From contig BCIX01000001.1 in the NCBI GenBank assembly GCA_001600095.1, forward strand, positions 5,233,198-5,297,197: 64,000 nucleotides of DNA. Reading direction: 5' to 3'. This DNA is from Bullera alba (Eukaryota; Basidiomycota; Tremellomycetes; Tremellales; Bulleraceae). The notes under the pieces were generated by a model. That model saw nothing but the letters and a program-made list of their open reading frames with translations. It did not search any database and was not told where the DNA came from. The translations under genes and the position numbers were made by a program. Numbering within the stretch: position 1 is the first letter of the stretch; each line of letters begins with the position of its first letter. Of the stretch, positions 45,101 through 58,294 are shown one piece after another.

Positions 45101-48100
45101 CCAAGATTGGTCAATCCGCCCACGCCATGGTTCATGCTGATGCCAATTGGAACGGCGGTCAGCGACGTTGGCCACAACTTCTCGCCCGAGGTCTTTTCAA
45201 TAACTGGGGTTTCGACCTCGGAGCGAAAGCACACTTCACCAAGCCAGAGGCCGATCACAACTGGTACATCCCAATGTCTTCTGCTTGGCCAAGTTACTTC
45301 CAGCTGAACGTTTGGGCTTTCGACGACTACTTCTACGGAGATGCCGACGGTGATGGAATTATCGACCGTCTACCACCCAACGCTCTCCAGGCAAACTATC
45401 TCAACGTCTCTATTCCCCCAGCCCCTCATCTCTCCTGGAACATTCTCGTCAACGAGTTCACCGGACAATGGTCGGTCGAGCCTATTGGTCACGAGAACGT
45501 CACTACCATCGCCTTTGCGCTTCTCGCCGTCATCCCAGTGCTCACCGCTTTGCTGGCCGCGGCCATCTTCCGATACTCGTTCTACTCGATCAAGGTCAAC
45601 AAATGGGGTATGAAGCCTTCCAAGGAGACTTCGTACTTCCCCATTGTCGGCGGACACAAGGAGAAGAAGGACATTGACGAGAAGGGCGCTTTGGCCCTGG
45701 CAGAGAAATCGCACAAGGGGTCTGATAAGATGATTGGCTGGCCTGAGGATCCTAGCAAACGAAGAAAGGTCCTCATCGCTACTCTGGAGTACGAAATCAT
45801 CGACTGGAAGCTCAAGGTCAAGATTGGTGGTCTCGGTGTCATGTCTACGCTCATGGGTAAAGCCATGACGGATGTCGACTTGATTTGGGTTATTCCAAAA
45901 GTTCAGGATCTCGAATACCCCCAGGGTGAATACGCCGAGCCAATCGAAGTCATCATCTTTGGCGAGCCATACTTGATCGAAGTCGAGACGCATCAACTTG
46001 ACAACATCACGTATATCATCCTCGACAGTCCCGTCTTCAGAGCCCAGACCAAATCGGACCCATACCCTCAGCGAATGGACGATCTATCCTCTGCCATCTT
46101 CTACTCGACCTGGAACCAGGCTATCGCCGAGACGATCAGACGTTACCCCATCATCGACATCTACCACATCAACGATTACCACGGTGCGCTCGCTCCTCTG
46201 TACCTCCTTCCAAGGGTCATGCCTGTCTGTCTCTCCCTTCACAATGCCGAGTTCCAGGGTCTATGGCCTTTGAGAACCAAGGATGAGATGAAGGAAGTCT
46301 GTGCGGCGTTCAACATCTCGAAAGAAGTCTGCTCGAAGTACGTCCAGTTCGGTAACACCTTCAACTTGCTCCACGCCGCTGCCTCGTTCATCTCGCATCA
46401 CCAAAAGTCAGTCGGTGTCGCCGGTGTGTCGGACAAATACGGTAAACGATCTTGGGCACGATATCCCGCTCTATGGACCCTGCGAAACATTGACTCGCTG
46501 CCGAACCCCGATCCTACCGACATCGCTGCGCTCGATGAACAGCCATTGGCCGTCGAGAACATCACCGTCGACCAGGATGCTGAGGCTAAACGACCAGAGC
46601 AGAAGAGACAGGCTCAGGAATGGGCCGGTATCAAGCAAGACCCCAAGGCCGATCTCTTCGTTTTCGTCGGTCGATGGTCCAAGCAAAAGGGTGTCGATCT
46701 CATTGCCGATGTCATGCCTTCTCTCCTCGACAAGAAGCCCAAAATCCAATTGATCTGTGTCGGACCCGTCATCGACCTGTACGGACGATTCGCGGCTGAG
46801 AAGCTTGCGAGATTGATGGAGATGTACCCGGACAGAGTGTATTCGAAACCAGAGTTCACTGCGCTTCCGCCATATCTCTTCTCCGGTGCCGACTTTGCCT
46901 TGATTCCGTCAAGAGACGAGCCTTTCGGTCTGGTCGCCGTCGAATTCGGAAGAAAGGGTGCTTTGGGTGTCGGAGCTCGATTGGGTGGATTGGGTCTCAT
47001 GCCAGGATGGGTGAGTTTCGGCCTCGTGGCGGTAATGCTGACTCTGGTAGTGGTTCCCCGTTGAATCTAGTGCCACTGTCCACATGTTGTCGCAACTTAC
47101 AAAGACTATCAAACTCGCGCTCAAGTCTACCGAGGAGGAACGAGCTATTCTCCGAGCTCGATCTGCGGTTCAACGTTTCCCCGTGGTCGAATGGCGTCAG
47201 CGATTGGAAGACTTCCAGAAACGATCTATCAACGTGTCGCGAAGCCATGCTGGGGAGAACGCCTGGGGTTACGACTTGGTCGACTCGAACGCCAACCCTG
47301 GCTTCTATCAACAAGCCGAATTTGGAAGCACTGCCTCCTTGGCCACTGGATTCGGACGACCGGGTACCCCTGATTCCGCTCCCCCTTCGCCAATGCCCGA
47401 GCAACACCGTCTGTCCGGCTCGCCGAGGGGTTCACCCACTCCAGATCAAAGAGGCACCTTTGACAACAACAACCTCTCCGCAGGCGCTGCTTATCACGAC
47501 CGATTCGGCAAGGACAAGCGAAACCTCAACAGGACTTCTGCCGAGTCATTCTACGACGAAGACCCGAACTCGCAGCCATTGTACTATGACGACCAACGAC
47601 GATCTCAGGGCGCCAAGCCTAAGTTCTACCACGGCTACGACGACGAGGACGGTGCACCGTCCTCCTATGGCAGCTCCGAGCACGGAGACGGTGCGACCAT
47701 GGTCGGATCCACTCACTCGCGGGATCCAACGGGCGGACCTCAGGCCTACGACAACTTCTTGGCTGCCGCCAACAAGCAATTCTCGAAGCAGTCTGGTGGT
47801 CGAAACATGCCAGACCCATACTTTGACTCGAACCGACAAAGCATGGATGCTGGAGCGCCCTCTCGACCATTCACCATGCACAGCCGAGTCTCATCGTTCG
47901 ACTCTATCTCCTCGATCGTGGATGAGAAAGGAGCTTCATCTCCCCTTAACAAGGCGATGGAGTCGTTCACTGACTCCGATGGTGAAGTCGCTCAGAGCTT
48001 TGTTCAGAAGCTCAGGGACCTCAGCGCGGACAACTCCAAGGGCGATTTGTGTATCGAGAAGTTCCTGGTGAAGTCTGAAAAGGCATTCTTCGTCGATGTC

Positions 48101-50053
48101 AAGAAGGAGAAGATTGCTGGTGAGTTATCAACGACCTGACTCGCGCTGACCTATCAGCCATGTCGATCCGATCATCACGAGACTCGTTCATGCAATCGAG
48201 AGCGCCAAGTATGATTGACGGCTTCAGGCCAGAGTGTGAGTTTGTCTTTTCTCCTCAGCCTCGGCGCACTGACATCTCTGACCGAAGACTCTCGTCGTGA
48301 TTCATCCATAGCCCCCTACTCGATGTCTGGACACGAAGATGTAACGATGGCCAACGATGGCTACGGCGGCGACATGTACGACGAAGGTAACCCTCACGAC
48401 GTCAACATGACCCGATTGCAAATCTTCATGAGTCGAAGTATTGGAGGTTGGCCCCTGTACGCGATCGTCATCTCCTTTGGTCAACTGCTCTCTGCTGTGA
48501 GTACAAATATCCACCACATCGATGGAGTCTTACTGACTTGCCGCAGACCTCATTCCAGCTCAGTTTGCTCGGCGGTTCCAACTCGCAAACACAGATTGAT
48601 CTGTACATCATTTGTTCGATCTTCGTCGTTGCGACAGTCGCGTGGTACACCCTCTTCCGAATGAAGCCTTCCGTCTACGTCCTCTCGCTCCCATGGGTCA
48701 TGTGAGTCATCCCGGTTGGTCTAGTATTGACGATCTAGCTTCGCCATCGCGTTCATCCTCATTGGATTCCCGTCCCTTCGAGGCGTCTTCACGCCACCGA
48801 GAAAGACAATCACCCGTGTCGCGACCTGGTGTTACGCCGTCGCTTCCGCTGGTGGTTTCCTCTTCTTCGGTCTCAACTTTGGTGAAGAGGCCGGATCGGC
48901 TACTGAAGTTTGGGTCACACGAGCTTGTATCGTACAAGGTCTCCAGCAGATTTGGGGTGATTTGCAGACGATTTTGAGTTGGAGTCGGTGCTGACTGGCA
49001 TAGTTTCCGCACTTTGGTACTGGGGTTACACGCTCAACGGTGTTGATCCTGACGACTATGTTACGCCGAGAGCGATCATGTACGTGGTCTGGCCATTGGC
49101 AGTCATGTCATTCGGCTTTGCATACCTGCTCTTCTTTGGTTTGCCAGAGTACTACAGACAGGTAAGTCTTGCCAAATCCACAGGGTCAATGACTGACTTA
49201 TCGAATCAGATTCCACCATATGTGCCAAACTTCTTCAGGACGCTCTTCCGAAGAAAGCTGGTCATCTGGTTCTTGGTTGCTGAGGTCTTGCGAAACTACT
49301 GGCTGTCCGGACCTTATGGCAGAAACTGGTCGTACCTATGGTCAGCTGCCGGAGTTCCTCAATGGGCTATTGTGGTCGAGATTGCCGTCTTCTTCGTCGG
49401 TGTCTGGGGTTTACTCATGGGTCTTCTCATTCGTGAGTTTCGCGTTGTCCTTCTCGGAACGATTCTAATATGCGACTAGGTTACTCCAAGGTCCACTCAT
49501 GGCTGCTGCCCGTCTTCGCTGTCGGTCTCGGATGCCCCAGGTGGTGTCAGATGTGGTGGGGTACTTCGGGAATGGCTCTGTACATTCCATGGGGTGGAGT
49601 CGCCGGCCCATACATGTGAGTTAGCTGTGCATGTGAAGTGAATTGGAGCTGACGAGACTCCAGTGGCACTTGTCTCTGGCTATGGCTCGGAGTCCTTGAT
49701 GCCATTCAGGGTGTCGGTCTCGGTATGATCCTCCTCCAGACATTGTCCCGATTGCATGTGTGTGCGACTTTGGCCGGTGCTCAACTCCTCGGTTCGATCG
49801 TCGTCATTGTCGCTCGAGCCTCTTCGCCATCCAAGCTTGGCCCAGGAAACGTGTTCCCCAACCCTGCCATCTGGGACGTCAGCACTGGCAGGAACAACCC
49901 ATTCGTCCACTGGGAGTTCTGGTTGTGTCTCGTTTGCCAGATCATCATTGTCATTGGATACTTGTGAGTACATTGAAACCGGGCTTGAACGACCGAATAC
50001 TGACGAGTCGATTTAGCGTCTTCTTCCGAAAGGAGCAGCTGAGTAAACCATAA
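42120..50053 (+). CDS. AGS1: Cell-wall alpha-1,3-glucan synthase
   Basis: Plasma-membrane enzyme that makes cell-wall alpha-1,3-glucan. Fourteen exons (42120-42267, 42318-42391, 42443-42825, 42864-47010, 47051-48119, 48158-48235, 48312-48496, 48547-48701, 48739-48956, 49004-49161, 49210-49432, 49480-49615, 49664-49963, 50017-50053) give 2,436 aa. Domain order: signal peptide (FLATCLVGALSVAA); extracellular GH13 amylase-like domain with DIDGIRIDKATQ and TGNHDVF; one membrane helix near 1080 (IAFALLAVIPVLTALLAAAIF); a cytosolic GT5 glycogen-synthase-like domain with KIGGLGVM and PSRDEPFGLVAVEFGRKGALG; a Ser/Gly/Asp-rich linker (about 1660-2000); and a C-terminal multi-helix pore region. The order and size are diagnostic of Ags proteins. 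A second Met at residue 13 would give a shorter signal peptide. In Cryptococcus this polymer anchors the capsule. Confidence 0.97.
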
Positions 50054-50586
50054 GACATGGATAACGATTACGCTTGTAAGAAGAGGAGAGAAGAAGGAGA
50101 AGGTGCCAAGGATGGAGGACTCGAATTGCGAGCGATTTACTGTTCATACACCTCACGGTACGGAATTGGAACGAAAAGACCACATCTTAGAATAAGAGCC
50201 TTTTGCTCGGCATATATCTCACGCTTTCACGGACAGTAGTACGATTCCACGATGAAATGATATGCAACGTGCGTGACAAAGATAGATGGTTCGCTTGGAT
50301 CCTGGAGCCAGAGTGCTGGTTGAGTAGAGTACGTACCGTAGATGGGTCATGGGAGGCCAGGAGGGCGAGGTCGTTCGTCTTCCTCTTCCGTCGGAACTCG
50401 ATAACGCGGAGTCTCGGAGCTGCTTCCTTTCAATCAACCAGCTGCAACGTCGAACAAGCGTCGAATGTTCACTACTAGACCTCATAGCTGATAGAGGCAG
50501 CCAAACCGATCCTCACAGTAACGAAATGATCACCAGGATATAGGAAGCTGCCCATCAGGGCTTGAAATCTCGCTACAGCTTATGCC
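50054..50586. other. Intergenic region between AGS1 and MED13
   Basis: These 533 bp lie between two plus-strand genes. Short open frames on both strands have no coding character. It should contain the AGS1 3' UTR and the MED13 promoter. No repeats or RNA genes are seen. Confidence 0.3.
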
Positions 50587-53500
50587 ATGGCGCCAGACTA
50601 CCTCAATAAACGCCCAGCCAAGGCAAATACCGTAGTACCTGGACACTGGATCATCAAGTTGCCTGAACCAATTGGTATACCTCAGACCAACGATGTGTCT
50701 GGGCCAAGTAGAGGAGGGACGTCCACCCCACGGATCCATGTGAGGAGGTACAAAGCGACGAATGGCACTCCGGCTGGTACAAAGGTGGAGGATGTGCTGG
50801 GTAAGATTCGAGGAGATGTCTTGGAGACTGCATGGCGAGTGGTCAATTCGTCAAATCCTGTAGATGGGAAGGATGACATTGGAAGGATACTGCAGGGAGG
50901 ATGTGCGGTCATAATTGCTGAAGGGGACCAGAGGACTTTGTGGGTCTTCACAGACGAAAATAAGCGGATCATCCGGGATAAGGAAGGCGTAGAAGGTGGG
51001 TCTCGAGAGATCGGTTCAAGGATGTAGCTGACCGTAGGATATTTGGACTATAGAGGTACTACCAGTGCTCGAGCCAGCGGACCCTGCCCGACTAGTCAAA
51101 TGCCCGAAACATGGCCATGACTTAAACTGTCTCAACAAGATCAAGCCGGATGGACCTTCGCCCTGCCCCTTGCATTTCGACTGTCAGGAAGCTCAGCGTA
51201 TGTGGATGAAACTCCAAGATGCCATTGCGGAAAAGATTGCCTGGAGAAGCGGCAGACGCATCGTTATGTCTGGAAACCCAGTGGCCTTGACGTGAGTGAC
51301 TGAAGGTCCTGAAAGACTTGCTAATGTTCTGCAGGTCTTACTCTGAGAATCAACCTGCTTTATATCCGCTCTCCTCAACCAGACTACTCCTGACCCTCAA
51401 ACGAGTTCAGCCGCCTGTATGTCCACAGTCACAAGCCAACTCTGCACCTCTGGCACAGTATGCTCCGCTCCTCCTTCGACCTCTTGCCCTGCCAGCATTA
51501 GATCTCGGAGACTTCAACCCTTCGCCAGCTCAGGAAGAGAGCTTGACCTCCCGATTTTGCTCGTTTCTTGGACCCAGGTTCGGTGATGGCGCATCTCACA
51601 GGCAGATCGACCACCAACTGGGTGCCGTTGGAGGGTCAAGCTGGACGATATGTTGGATCCCGTTCCTCTCTCCAGAAGAGATCACAGTGGATATTGCCAA
51701 GACGCAGGCTATAGAGCTGGTCAAAACTTGGCACAGCAAACAAGGCGTTGTCGCCATATGGCCGAGTCACTTCATACACCATCTTGTCCCCTCCTCGCAC
51801 GCCCGAACACGCTGTGGTCGAACGGGATCAATGATCGCACCTATAAACGACCTACCGGCTTCCAACGATTTGATGGCAATTGCGAGCGGACTCTTCGAGG
51901 CCATGTCTGCGGTCAAAGAGCCTCAGCTGGCGGAGACTCCACCGGAAGAGGATATGGATCTACCATTAGATGACAACGACCTCGAGACGATCGGTTCCCC
52001 CACGCTGTCAGCTGCACAGACGGACCAGTATGCCGAACCGTCGAACAAAGCCAACTCTGATATCGACGACCTATTCTCCTCCCACTCGTCACCCGCGCCG
52101 ACTCCTGGCCCCGTATTGTTCTCACGTGATCCGACTCCTATGGCGGTGTTACCTGAACGAGCCGAGATGCCGCGTAACGCTGTAGCTCAGATGGACGTCG
52201 ATGTTGAGATGGGTTCCCCGGCTGAGAATGAGATCTCAAGCGGACAGCCCGCCATACCGGCCTCGGAGCGAGGAGAGGATAGAGAGGAGAAGAATTTGGT
52301 GACCGAAGACGACTTTGATTTCTTTGATTCGCCCGGAGGACCCGATGACGGTGCCAACACTGAGGAGCCTCAGCAGGGCGAAAATGAGTCCATGGGAGAG
52401 GAAGCGCTCGACCGGAGTGTAGCTACAGTCATGGAAGCTGGTATATCGACGACAAAAGCGGATGCGGCGGAATTACCATCGATATTAGAGCGACGGCGGA
52501 GCAGCATTGGCGTGGCGAGACCGTCTAATGGTGATCATCACGTGTCGCCACTGCAGGGTGATCTGATACACTCGCCTGGCAGTCCCACCCATCCTACCCA
52601 GGTCGAATCGCGGCCACAGGCGGACAGAGTTGTCACTTTTGCCGAACCTTATAACGACATTGTCTCACCGCCTCCTGGATTCATGGTACCGTTCGACTTT
52701 GCTCCTCTCGATATGATCAACTCGATGCCCTCATCTTTCGCATACTCGATGCCGTCTCCCGCCCCGACGCCCGAGGCCCTTCGGCCCGAACTCATCGACC
52801 GTCTCGGTGCCAAGTCAGCCGATAAGAAAGTAGGGAACGACTACACATCGGCCTGGGACGTGCAGTCTGAAGATTCGGATATGGACACCGACGATGGAGG
52901 CTACACGGGACCTCCGACACCACTTTCGCTTCTGGGCGGCGATGATGAGCTGGTCGTCAACAATCCGCTAAATCAGGGAACTGCTGCAGCCGACACAATC
53001 GAGATCTCGTGGGAAGGTATTCCCTGCGTGGGATCAGAGTTGCTCAGTCTCTGCTTCGATTTGACGGCGATGGAGCAAATTAAGCGATCTGCAAACGATT
53101 CATGGCTCAAGCAGCTCGGTGGAGCCCTTACCCAGGTCAGGCCGCCGAGTCCGGCAGATGTGCAACCTATCGATTCGGATCTTCCAGATAAGATCAATGT
53201 TGGATGCCTCATCACCGATCTCATCTCCAATCGTCATTTCCGCGAGTACATCTGCTCCTGGGATAACAAGTCTGATATCTACCACCGATCGACACCTGTG
53301 CTAGACATTGGGACGCCGTACGAAGGTCAGCCGATATCAGTATTAGCGTGTGTGGATGGTGAGTGATCAGTGGATTTTTCCCGATCGCTCCAAGCTGACT
53401 TGATCCAGACCACGTGGAGGGCGAAGAGAAGACGAAAGCTGTGCATTCTATGCCAATGTGCAGAGTCAGCGCAGGATTCGCTGGCAAGGTCATGCAATTG

Positions 53501-55018
53501 TCGATCGCCGGTTTGCGGTATTGGAACCAGTTGGGACTCGAGCCCTCTGGAGGCAAGAAGGATTTGTCCGCCTTTGTCATCTGCACGATTGACGAGGCCG
53601 CCGTCTTGACTGCGAAACGCTTCTTGTCCGATATAAGCAGTGCATACCAGGTGAGCTGCACCAATACACACTAATGTGTCTCCTTAGCTGACTTGTTCTA
53701 GTCCAACAAGCTGGGTCGTCATACGCCGGGTACAGCTCCAGCAGCTCGCGATGGCATGATCTCCCTTCCCGTGGCAGGCTTCGCCGACTCATTAGGTATG
53801 TAACGTTGTTCGGCTGCACTGTCGAGCGACTGCTGACTGGGCGCAGCTGCTCTTTGCGGAGGTGATCACCACAATACCGTCATATACGTTCTGCTACCGC
53901 CGAAACAACTGGATATCGGTCTCGTCAAACGGCTCTACTCGATCACATCGCAGTCACCTACGTGTTTCGCGCAGATACTGCCCGGAACAGGGGTACAGCA
54001 GAGGCACCTTCACAACATTGCCTTCGAGGTGTACGATCGAGTACCCAAACCTCTCCGCCCAATCAGCATCAGAGGGACTCCGGTGGAGATCCCTGCCGGG
54101 TTACAATATGCGCAATACTCGTCGTTCACACTCGTCGCCCAGACCCACAAGCCGGAATTGGTACTCGCCTGGCCTCTGAGGTCGTATGACGTGATGAACA
54201 AATGGCGGATCATCCACATTGGATACAGCTTTGACGAGTCTCTCGACTGGCTGGTCACTTTCGGAGTGGATAGTGAGGGCGAAGCTTGGGAGATCAAGCA
54301 CTGGAAGATTACCTCAAAGCCAATCGCTTACAGTATCGGGGAGATATGGAGGTGGAGTAAGGAATTTGCGTCGAAACTGGCGGTGGAATGGCGGTTGTCG
54401 ATATGCCGACTAGGCATGATGAGTGTGGAGGAGATTGAGGGTGAGTGGGCCCATTCAAACATGACGGCAGATCGCTAACTGAGCACAGCCTGGGGCCATA
54501 TCATGAGAGGATCGAGGGATCCAGCATCTCTACTGATGATGACTTCGCCAATGTCTTCCGGTGGCGGCTACATCCCTAGTCGGAATCGCGCGTCCAACCT
54601 CGCCGTGCTATCGAGCATGATGGATCCCTCATCGAGAATCATCGACGAATCGCTGATTGGACACTCGACGACAATGGGTAAACGTTTCCCGATCAGACTG
54701 CCCAATACAGACAACGCCGCCGACAAGGCGGGCGAGTGCCGGGTCATCTTCCCCCAATCGAGCTTTCTGCTCAATATGGCATCTGCCGCAACGACGGATT
54801 ACTCGACGTCAATGTATCAAGTCTTATCGCATCGCAAACCGCCTAATCGGGACGAAGAGGATCCAGACAGATTGTTCGCCGAGGAGTATTACCGCTTGAC
54901 GTGTCTGGCCAGAATGCGATTCGGTATGGAGGATGCCGATCTGCCAGTGCACCTGCAAGGTGTACAAGTCGCCTTGAGAGGAATCAATGTGCTGGCGACA
55001 GCTTTGTCGACCAAGTAG
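50587..55018 (+). CDS. MED13: Mediator kinase-module subunit Med13 (Srb9/Ssn2)
   Basis: Links the CDK8 kinase module to core Mediator. Seven exons (50587-50995, 51066-51291, 51335-53358, 53409-53650, 53702-53795, 53847-54440, 54489-55018) give 1,372 aa. The N-terminal block has VLEPADPARLVKCPKHGHDL and the middle has the family's acidic DDFDFFDSPGG. A large disordered acidic stretch lies at about 430-740. The C-terminal PIWI-like region has CGGDHHNTVIYVLLPPKQ, FTLVAQTHKPELVLAWPLRS and WKITSKPIAYS. The end, GINVLATALSTK, matches the C-terminal pattern of Med13. The first intron is ambiguous: a GTAGAA donor with a GTAG acceptor would insert DIWTIEVLP instead. The intergenic distance from AGS1 is 533 bp. 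Confidence 0.93.
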
Positions 55019-55175
55019 TGGATGGCAAGGAGTACTCGCGACTCTCGAACATTGTATGTGCCTCCCGGGAATCGGCTAGCTTGATTGTACTTGTAGTTGT
55101 ATCATAGGTATCTTGTATCGAACATCTACCATGCATCGATGAGCTGTCATGTACCGCAACTCCCAAGTATCTGGT

Positions 55176-57819
55176 CTAAATTTGGCCTAGTGCAAAGCCA
55201 TCACCTCGGAGATCAGACCCACAGGCCCATACCCTCCTGCCTGATGGATCTCGGATAGCCTGGATGATCTGTCCTCTGCCCAGAATTGCACGCTGATACC
55301 CTGCTGCCACCTCACATCGATGTCCCATGGCTAGATCAGGTTCAGTTAGCGCGATCCCTGGAACTACGCAGTCAAGAACCCACCCTTAAGCTCTTCCACT
55401 ACTTCCGGCGCGATGCCCTCTTCGAAGTAGATCTCGGAATTGATGTCGCCAGCAGTGGTAGCGGCTTTGACGGAAGCATCGGGCAGACCGGCTGAGATGC
55501 AGAATCGGGGAGCATCGAGGGCGGATTGCGAGCTGAAGCCCCTCAACTTATTAAGCAGGACTTGTATGTGGCCTTTTGTCCATCAGTTCTCGGCAATTCT
55601 TCGATCACTAGGGTTTGACTCACCTTGAGGTTGCATGAAGCCTGGCATAACCTCAGTCAGCGAGGCAAGATGTGTGTTTTCTCTCGGCAAAACTCACCTC
55701 CCATCACACCGTAGCTCATCATCAGTTCGCCGTTCTGCGTAACCATTCCGGGGATGATCGTGTGGTACGGTCTCTTCCCGCCCTTGATGTTATTGGGATG
55801 GCCTTCTTGGAGAGTGAATCCTGTTCCTCTGTTCTGAAGTGTGAATCCACAGCCTCTAGGTATCGCACCGGTTCCGAAGCCTATGTAGGGATGAGCACTC
55901 CGGAACTACTATATGGCGCTGTCAAGGGGTGTCTTACCGGCGTAATTCGATGCGATGAACGAACATGAGTTGCCATCCTTGTCAGCCGTGGCGAGATACA
56001 CCGTGTCGGTGCAGTTGATAGGGTCTCCGTGGTGCACCGTGCCAGCCTTTTTGAGATCGATCAATGCTGCTCGCTTATTGAGATAGTCCTGCTTTTAGGT
56101 CAGTGCGTCCGCAACGCGTCTCGACGAGGAGGCCGACCTTGCTCAGAAGCTCTTCAACGGGAACATGCTCTACGTCCGGGTCGGACACGTAGTAGCGTGC
56201 TATCTGGAATTAGCAAGCATCGCATCGAGATCAATGTCAGATCACCAGACGTACTGTCTGTCATGGGGGTATAGATCAGCGATGCCCTCAGGGCGCTGAA
56301 GATCACTTACCTGCAAAGGCCAATCTGAGCGCCTCAATCAGAATGTGAAGATATTGCGTCGAGTTGTGATCTAGAGTCAAGACGTCGATGTCGTGATGAT
56401 ACTCGAAAGCTTCGATGATTCCCAAGGCAATAAGGGCAGTCAGGCCTTGGCCATTAGGTGGACACTGGGCTTCATGAGCATGTTGCAATGAATCGAGCGG
56501 CTGGACTCACCTCCCACAGAGTGACACCTTTGTCGCCCGCCTTGCCGACTTTGAAGTCGTACTTGATAGGCTTGATGACTTCTGCATCGTTCTCTGCCAA
56601 GTCCTCTAGGGTCATGACGCCTCCCCCGCTCTTGATGAGCTCCACGATTGCTGATGCCCGATCAGCTCGAGAGTTTGTTGGGCGTTGATGATGGCTTACA
56701 CTCCGCGATCCGGCCCTTGTAGAAACCCTCTCGACCGTGCTTTGCCACGGCTTCAAAGGTGTCGGCGAGTTCGGGATGCGTCATAATGTTAGAAGGTAGT
56801 GGAGCAGACTGTCAAAGTGGGCTCAGCGTTATAAATCGGACAGGCGAAGAAGCTGCTCACCCCATCCGGCATCATCATTCTGCGATTAGTGAGCCAGAGC
56901 ATCTTAACACACAGCCAGCCTACTCACTCTCTCCAATTTGGCGAGGCATTCTTGATCAGTTTCTCAGAGTTCTGCCACTACAGAGGCGAGCTTAGCAAAT
57001 TGACGGACACGAACCAGCGCTCAGTCTACTCACAGACCGACTGTTCAGTTCATGTTCTGGAACACCCTCTCTGGCCATCCTGATTGCTGGAGCAAGGATC
57101 TCTTCCATGGTGAGCTTGCCGGAACCGAACTCTGACACCGTCTTGATCCAGCCTGCCGCCGCTCCTGGAACCGTGACTGAATTCAAGTTGGTCAAAGGGA
57201 TCTGCAAGCAATGAGTGTCTATGCATCATCCGAAGCTTAAGCTATCATACTCACCTCAGACCCTGTGATTCCTTGAGACCGCAGGTACTCGAGATTGAGA
57301 GCCTTGGGTGTACGTCCTGAGCCGTTGATACCCTTGACCTCTTTGCTCCTCGCATCGTAGAAGAGGCAGAACACATCTGCACGGTGTGAGCTTCTGACCG
57401 GAACGGCTGAAAACAATTCATACCTCCTCCGATACCTATATGAAAGTCAGTCATCTACCTCTACATTGTGGGACTGGGTTTCTCACCAGTACACGAGGGT
57501 TCGGTCACGTTCAAAGCCGCAGCCGTAGCTACCGCAGCATCGGCTAGAAGTCATAGTGAGCCCAGTGTTGTCCCCACAGCACCTCCGATATCTACCTGCA
57601 TTCCCGCCCTTGTTGAGAATTTCGAGACCGGCTTGACAGGCTAAAAGAGAACTCAAGTGTCAGCTGCTTATGCGACACTACACGTTGACTCGACAGACCT
57701 AGCGGCTGAGAGGTCGCTACCGCTCCCTTGGTCGAAAATACCGTCGATCTCCGCGAGGGGAAATGGGCAAAGTGAGGGTCATAGGACGGCAGCAAGCGTG
57801 AGAAGTCTAGGGGCGCCAT
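55176..57819 (-). CDS. Gamma-glutamyltransferase-family hydrolase (YwrD type), 18 exons with micro-exons
   Basis: N-terminal nucleophile hydrolase of the GGT superfamily, 585 aa. Exons in transcript order: 57699-57819, 57596-57640, 57487-57543, 57424-57435, 57255-57376, 57034-57201, 56928-56977, 56861-56879, 56700-56808, 56511-56650, 56311-56464, 56255-56257, 56138-56199, 55938-56088, 55698-55880, 55624-55641, 55384-55572, 55176-55330. Motifs: [35 protein letters not shown] (mostly on a 12-nt exon), [23 protein letters not shown] (completed by a 3-nt exon), the putative catalytic Thr in [17 protein letters not shown], and GRGQIIQ. The block order and lack of a signal peptide match the YwrD-like intracellular branch rather than secreted GGT; substrate unknown. 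All phases close. It is divergent from RPS23 (475 bp). Confidence 0.9.
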
Positions 57820-58294
57820 TTTCACAGTCTTCAAAAATTTCTCAGCCGGAGAGGATATTAGTAAAGAGAGGACGGGAAGTGGGCTGCTGCTGCTCGTCTA
57901 TGCGCTCCTCTTGACGTTTCTCGATGGTCATGTCATGTCGCGTGTTGGTGTTGGTGTTCAGCGAACTCCGGCCGGCACGGGGAAAGCCGGTTCACGGCCA
58001 TCTCCGAAGCAGATACTGTAAGCGGTCTCCGCCGTTGCGGAAGGGGAAGCGCTGTCGGACATAAGACTTGGAGGAGGTGGAAGTCATCGGCGTTTAGACC
58101 ATTCGGTGCCACAGTCATAACGCCGATACCCTTCATCCTCCGCTGCCTGCTGATTTTCCCGCTGGGCCTGCCGACCTGGGCCTGGGTGGTTTGCAGGACG
58201 CTGGACAGCCTGGCCGCTCGCTCACTGGCAACCGCTTGCTTGGGTTTTCGAGGTTTTCGTAGTCTGGTCTCTCCATCCATCAACATTCGACAAA
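57820..58294. promoter_or_regulatory. Divergent GGT / RPS23 promoter region
   Basis: These 475 bp lie between divergent start codons. A small GTTGGT repeat occurs near 57944-57957. I see no clear TATA box. A GC-rich run around 58155-58200 precedes the RPS23 start. No gene is present. Confidence 0.35.

Noticed and set aside
53862..54179. Plus-strand alternative frame over a MED13 exon
   Set aside because: The spliced Med13 frame gives conserved family blocks here. The alternative is rich in Ser and Arg, as frame-shifted coding sequence usually is.
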